From Acidobacteriota bacterium (GTDB taxonomy: Bacteria > Acidobacteriota > Thermoanaerobaculia > Multivoradales > SZUA-115): 7,326 nucleotides of DNA. This document shows, one piece after another, positions 5,257 through 7,326 of this stretch; position 1 is the first letter of the stretch; every line of letters starts with the position of its first letter. The position numbers and the translations under genes are program-made. The notes beneath the pieces were generated by a model that had not been told where the DNA came from, ran no database searches, and saw only the letters and a list, made by a program, of their open reading frames with translations. The stretch is from NCBI GenBank assembly GCA_003231035.1, contig QIHU01000416.1:1-7326 (forward strand), read 5' to 3'.

Positions 5257-6630
5257 ATGCGCAAGACAACTGTATCGCCCCTTCTCCGATTCGGCCTCCT
5301 GCCTCTGATCTTGGCTGGGCTAGTGGTTGCTCATCCGATCGCGCTCGAGGCGAGGCCCTCCGAGGAGGGGCCTGAATCTGAGTTTCCCGACCTCGACGAC
5401 AGCGCCCAGCTCGCTGACTATCTCGCTTACGCCGCGCTTGCCAATCCTGGCCTTGAGGCGGCATTTAATCGCTGGCAGGCGTCCATTGAGAAGATCGACC
5501 AAGTGGGCGCTCTGCCCGATCCCATCGTCAGCTACGCCTTCTTCATCTCGGAAGTTGAAACACGGGTCGGGCCGCAGGAACAGAAACTCGGTGTGGCTCA
5601 AGTCTTTCCCTGGTGGAGTAAGTTACGCTTGCGCGAAGCCGTCGCCTCGGAGGCGGCCAACGCCGTGGAGCAGCACTATCAGGCAACCAAGCTCAGGCTG
5701 TTCTTCGCGGTCAAAGATTCTTACCACGAGCTCTACTACTTGGCTCGGGCGATCGCCATCAGCGAAGACAATATCGCCCTCTTGAAACACCTAGAGAGCG
5801 TCGCACAGGCCAATTTCATGGTTGGCGCGCCAGTTTCGGGAGTGATCAAGGCGCAGGTGGAACTGGGCAAAGTGGATGATCGCCTGCGGACTCTCGAAGC
5901 TCTACGGAAACCGATCGTCGCGCGGCTGAACGCGGCTCTTGGCCGGGCGTCCGATGCTCCCGTGGCTTGGCCGCAGGAGATGCCGGTGCGCGAGATTGAG
6001 CTGGACGAGGACGCGGTCTTGGCGGCGTTGCCGGGGCACAGCCCAGAGTTGCGACGCCTCGACTTCGAGGTCGCGCGCGAGGAACAGGCCATCGAGTTGG
6101 CGCGCCAGGAGTTTCGACCCAATTTCGTAGTCGGTCTCGACTGGGTTGATACCAGTTCGGCTCTCGCCTCGGGGGTGCCCGGCAGCGGTAGGGATCCGGT
6201 GGTGGCGAAGGTCTCGGTCAGCGTTCCTATCTGGCGATCGAAATACCGGGCGGGGGTACGCGAGGCCGAACGACGTCGGGAAGCGATCCAGGGGCGTCGC
6301 GACGATGTGGAGAACAGCCTTGAAGCCGGGGTGAAGCTGGCGCTATTCCGCTTCCATGACGCCGAACGCAAGATCGATCTTTTTCGCGACACTCTGGTAC
6401 CGCTGGCCGAGGCCTCGCTAGAGGTTGCCCAAGTGGGCTATGAGGCGGGTAAGGAAGACTTTCTTAGCGTCATTGATGCTCAGCGCCTGCTGCTGGATTT
6501 TCAGCTCTCTTTCGAACGTGCCGTGGCGGATCGCGAGCAGCGCATGGCCGAACTTGAAATGCTGATCGGTCGGCCGTTGGGCAAGCCAAGAGCCACCGAT
6601 CCCGCACCCACGACAGGAGTTCGTCGATGA
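5257..6630 (+). CDS. TolC-family outer-membrane factor of a metal RND efflux system (CzcC/CusC-like)
   Basis: Outer-membrane channel subunit (457 aa) that should connect with the adaptor encoded next and an RND pump to export substrate across both membranes. An N-terminal signal peptide is visible: positive MRK, hydrophobic core about 9-28, cleavage near Ala32. No lipobox Cys is present, so unlike CusC it is not a lipoprotein. Two outer-membrane efflux repeats follow. Landmarks are GALPDP at 84-89, QVFPWWSK at 115-122 (typical of CzcC-like factors) and GYEAGKEDFLSVIDAQR from 394. Long coiled-coil helices fill the middle. The start lies 34 bases after the PII stop and has no good Shine-Dalgarno, so translation may depend on coupling. 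The stop overlaps the adaptor start (ATGA). Substrate is judged as a metal ion from the PII-NG-like neighbour and CusB-like adaptor; copper/silver and zinc/cobalt/cadmium types cannot be separated. Confidence 0.9.
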   Translation: MRKTTVSPLLRFGLLPLILAGLVVAHPIALEARPSEEGPESEFPDLDDSAQLADYLAYAALANPGLEAAFNRWQASIEKIDQVGALPDPIVSYAFFISEVETRVGPQEQKLGVAQVFPWWSKLRLREAVASEAANAVEQHYQATKLRLFFAVKDSYHELYYLARAIAISEDNIALLKHLESVAQANFMVGAPVSGVIKAQVELGKVDDRLRTLEALRKPIVARLNAALGRASDAPVAWPQEMPVREIELDEDAVLAALPGHSPELRRLDFEVAREEQAIELARQEFRPNFVVGLDWVDTSSALASGVPGSGRDPVVAKVSVSVPIWRSKYRAGVREAERRREAIQGRRDDVENSLEAGVKLALFRFHDAERKIDLFRDTLVPLAEASLEVAQVGYEAGKEDFLSVIDAQRLLLDFQLSFERAVADREQRMAELEMLIGRPLGKPRATDPAPTTGVRR

Positions 6631-7326
6631 AGAAAAAACTGCTTCCCTTCGCCGTGGTGTTCGTGGCCGCGCTCCTCCTCGGCTACCTCTTGCGGGGAGG
6701 CGAGGATCGTGGGGGCGACGGCGAAGAGATGCCCTCCGAGGTGGGTGATGCGCGGCCTGGTGAATCCCAAGAGATGGCGGCCCATGAGGCGCACGACGGA
6801 TCGCCGGAGCTTGGGCCACGTGCTGTTCGTCTGACGCCCTCCGCCGAGAGGCTGGCCGAGATTCAAGTGCTTCCAGTCGAGCGCAAGTTCGTGGGCGCCG
6901 AGATCCGAATGGTCGGCAAGGTGACCTTCGATGAGACGCGGCTCGCCTACATCACCGCCTACGTTCCTGGCCGACTGGACCGACTCTTCGTCGACTTCAC
7001 CGGCGCTCCGGTCAACAAAGGCGACCACCTGGTCAACCTCTACAGCCCTGAGCTGCTGGCGGCGCAGGAGGAGTTGATCCAATCCCTGCGAACGGCGAAG
7101 AGTCTGGAGAAGAGCAACGTCACGGTTCTGCGCGAGCGGGTCCAGACCACGGTCGAGACCTCCCGCGAGAAGCTCCGGCTGTGGGGGCTGACACCCCAGC
7201 AGATCGCCGAGATCGAGGCTGGCGGCAAGCCTCGAGAACACGTGACGATCTACTCGCCGATGAGCGGCATCGTGATCCACAAGAACGCCCAGGAGGGCAT
7301 GTATGTCGATACGGGCAGCCGGATCT
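6627..7326 (+). CDS. Periplasmic adaptor (membrane fusion protein), CusB/CzcB-like, partial
   Basis: The first 233 residues are inside the window and the gene continues past its end. A single N-terminal hydrophobic segment (about 6-22) anchors the protein in the inner membrane, with no lipobox. An acidic, flexible linker follows (about 23-65) with Met35, Met50, His53 and His56, possible metal ligands. From about residue 97 the chain matches CusB-type adaptors: GKVTFDETRLAYITAYVPG (97-115), then RLDRLFVDFTGAPVNKGD and LYSPELLAAQEEL (138-150), a helical hairpin, and the lipoyl half YSPMSGIV (209-216). No CPMHP-type heavy-metal-binding segment appears in this part. The ATG overlaps the outer-membrane-factor stop by four bases and uses CAGGAG just upstream. 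It links that factor to an RND pump expected downstream. CusB/CzcB-type function is well supported; the metal is not known. Confidence 0.92.
   Translation, partial: MKKKLLPFAVVFVAALLLGYLLRGGEDRGGDGEEMPSEVGDARPGESQEMAAHEAHDGSPELGPRAVRLTPSAERLAEIQVLPVERKFVGAEIRMVGKVTFDETRLAYITAYVPGRLDRLFVDFTGAPVNKGDHLVNLYSPELLAAQEELIQSLRTAKSLEKSNVTVLRERVQTTVETSREKLRLWGLTPQQIAEIEAGGKPREHVTIYSPMSGIVIHKNAQEGMYVDTGSRI

Noticed and set aside
6501..7280. Minus-strand open frame of 259 aa
   Set aside because: Antisense to the outer-membrane factor and adaptor, both of which have clear family motifs; the minus-strand product has no recognisable motif.

Overview
The window looks like chromosomal or accessory DNA from a GC-rich Gram-negative bacterium. 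Signal peptides, a TolC-type outer-membrane factor, a periplasmic adaptor and a beta-barrel tail ending in Phe all imply an outer membrane. The sigma54 activator and a -24/-12 promoter show that sigma54 regulation is used. The sequence does not fix the phylum; Proteobacteria, Acidobacteriota or a related diderm group would all fit. All genes lie on the plus strand, are tightly packed, and are broken by only one real regulatory gap (4299-4519).

Left block (1-4298): the tail of an outer-membrane beta-barrel protein; a multi-membrane-span histidine kinase with a RegB-like GGxxNP loop and a PAS-like domain carrying a CX8CX2C cluster; its NtrC-type sigma54-activating response regulator, overlapping by ATGA; and a membrane protein with two N-terminal helices and a cytoplasmic AlbA_2/Schlafen-like domain.

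Gap 4299-4519: a 16-bp perfect palindrome (4346-4361), a strong hairpin followed by a short T run (4402-4440), and a good sigma54 promoter (4479-4494, GG-N10-GC) about 26 bp before the next start codon. The palindrome is about 150 bp upstream of the predicted transcription start, the usual place for an activator site of an NtrC-class regulator.

Right block (4520-7326): a 106-aa protein of unknown family, a divergent PII protein resembling the PII-NG group known to sit beside heavy-metal RND pumps, a CzcC/CusC-like outer-membrane factor, and a CusB/CzcB-like adaptor that runs off the window. An RND pump gene is expected just beyond the end.

Working model (inference): the kinase senses a metal, redox or quinone signal at the membrane, the response regulator activates sigma54 transcription from the 4479 promoter, and a metal-type RND efflux operon is made together with a PII protein lacking the usual 2-oxoglutarate ligands. 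The AlbA_2 membrane protein and the 106-aa protein are the least understood parts.
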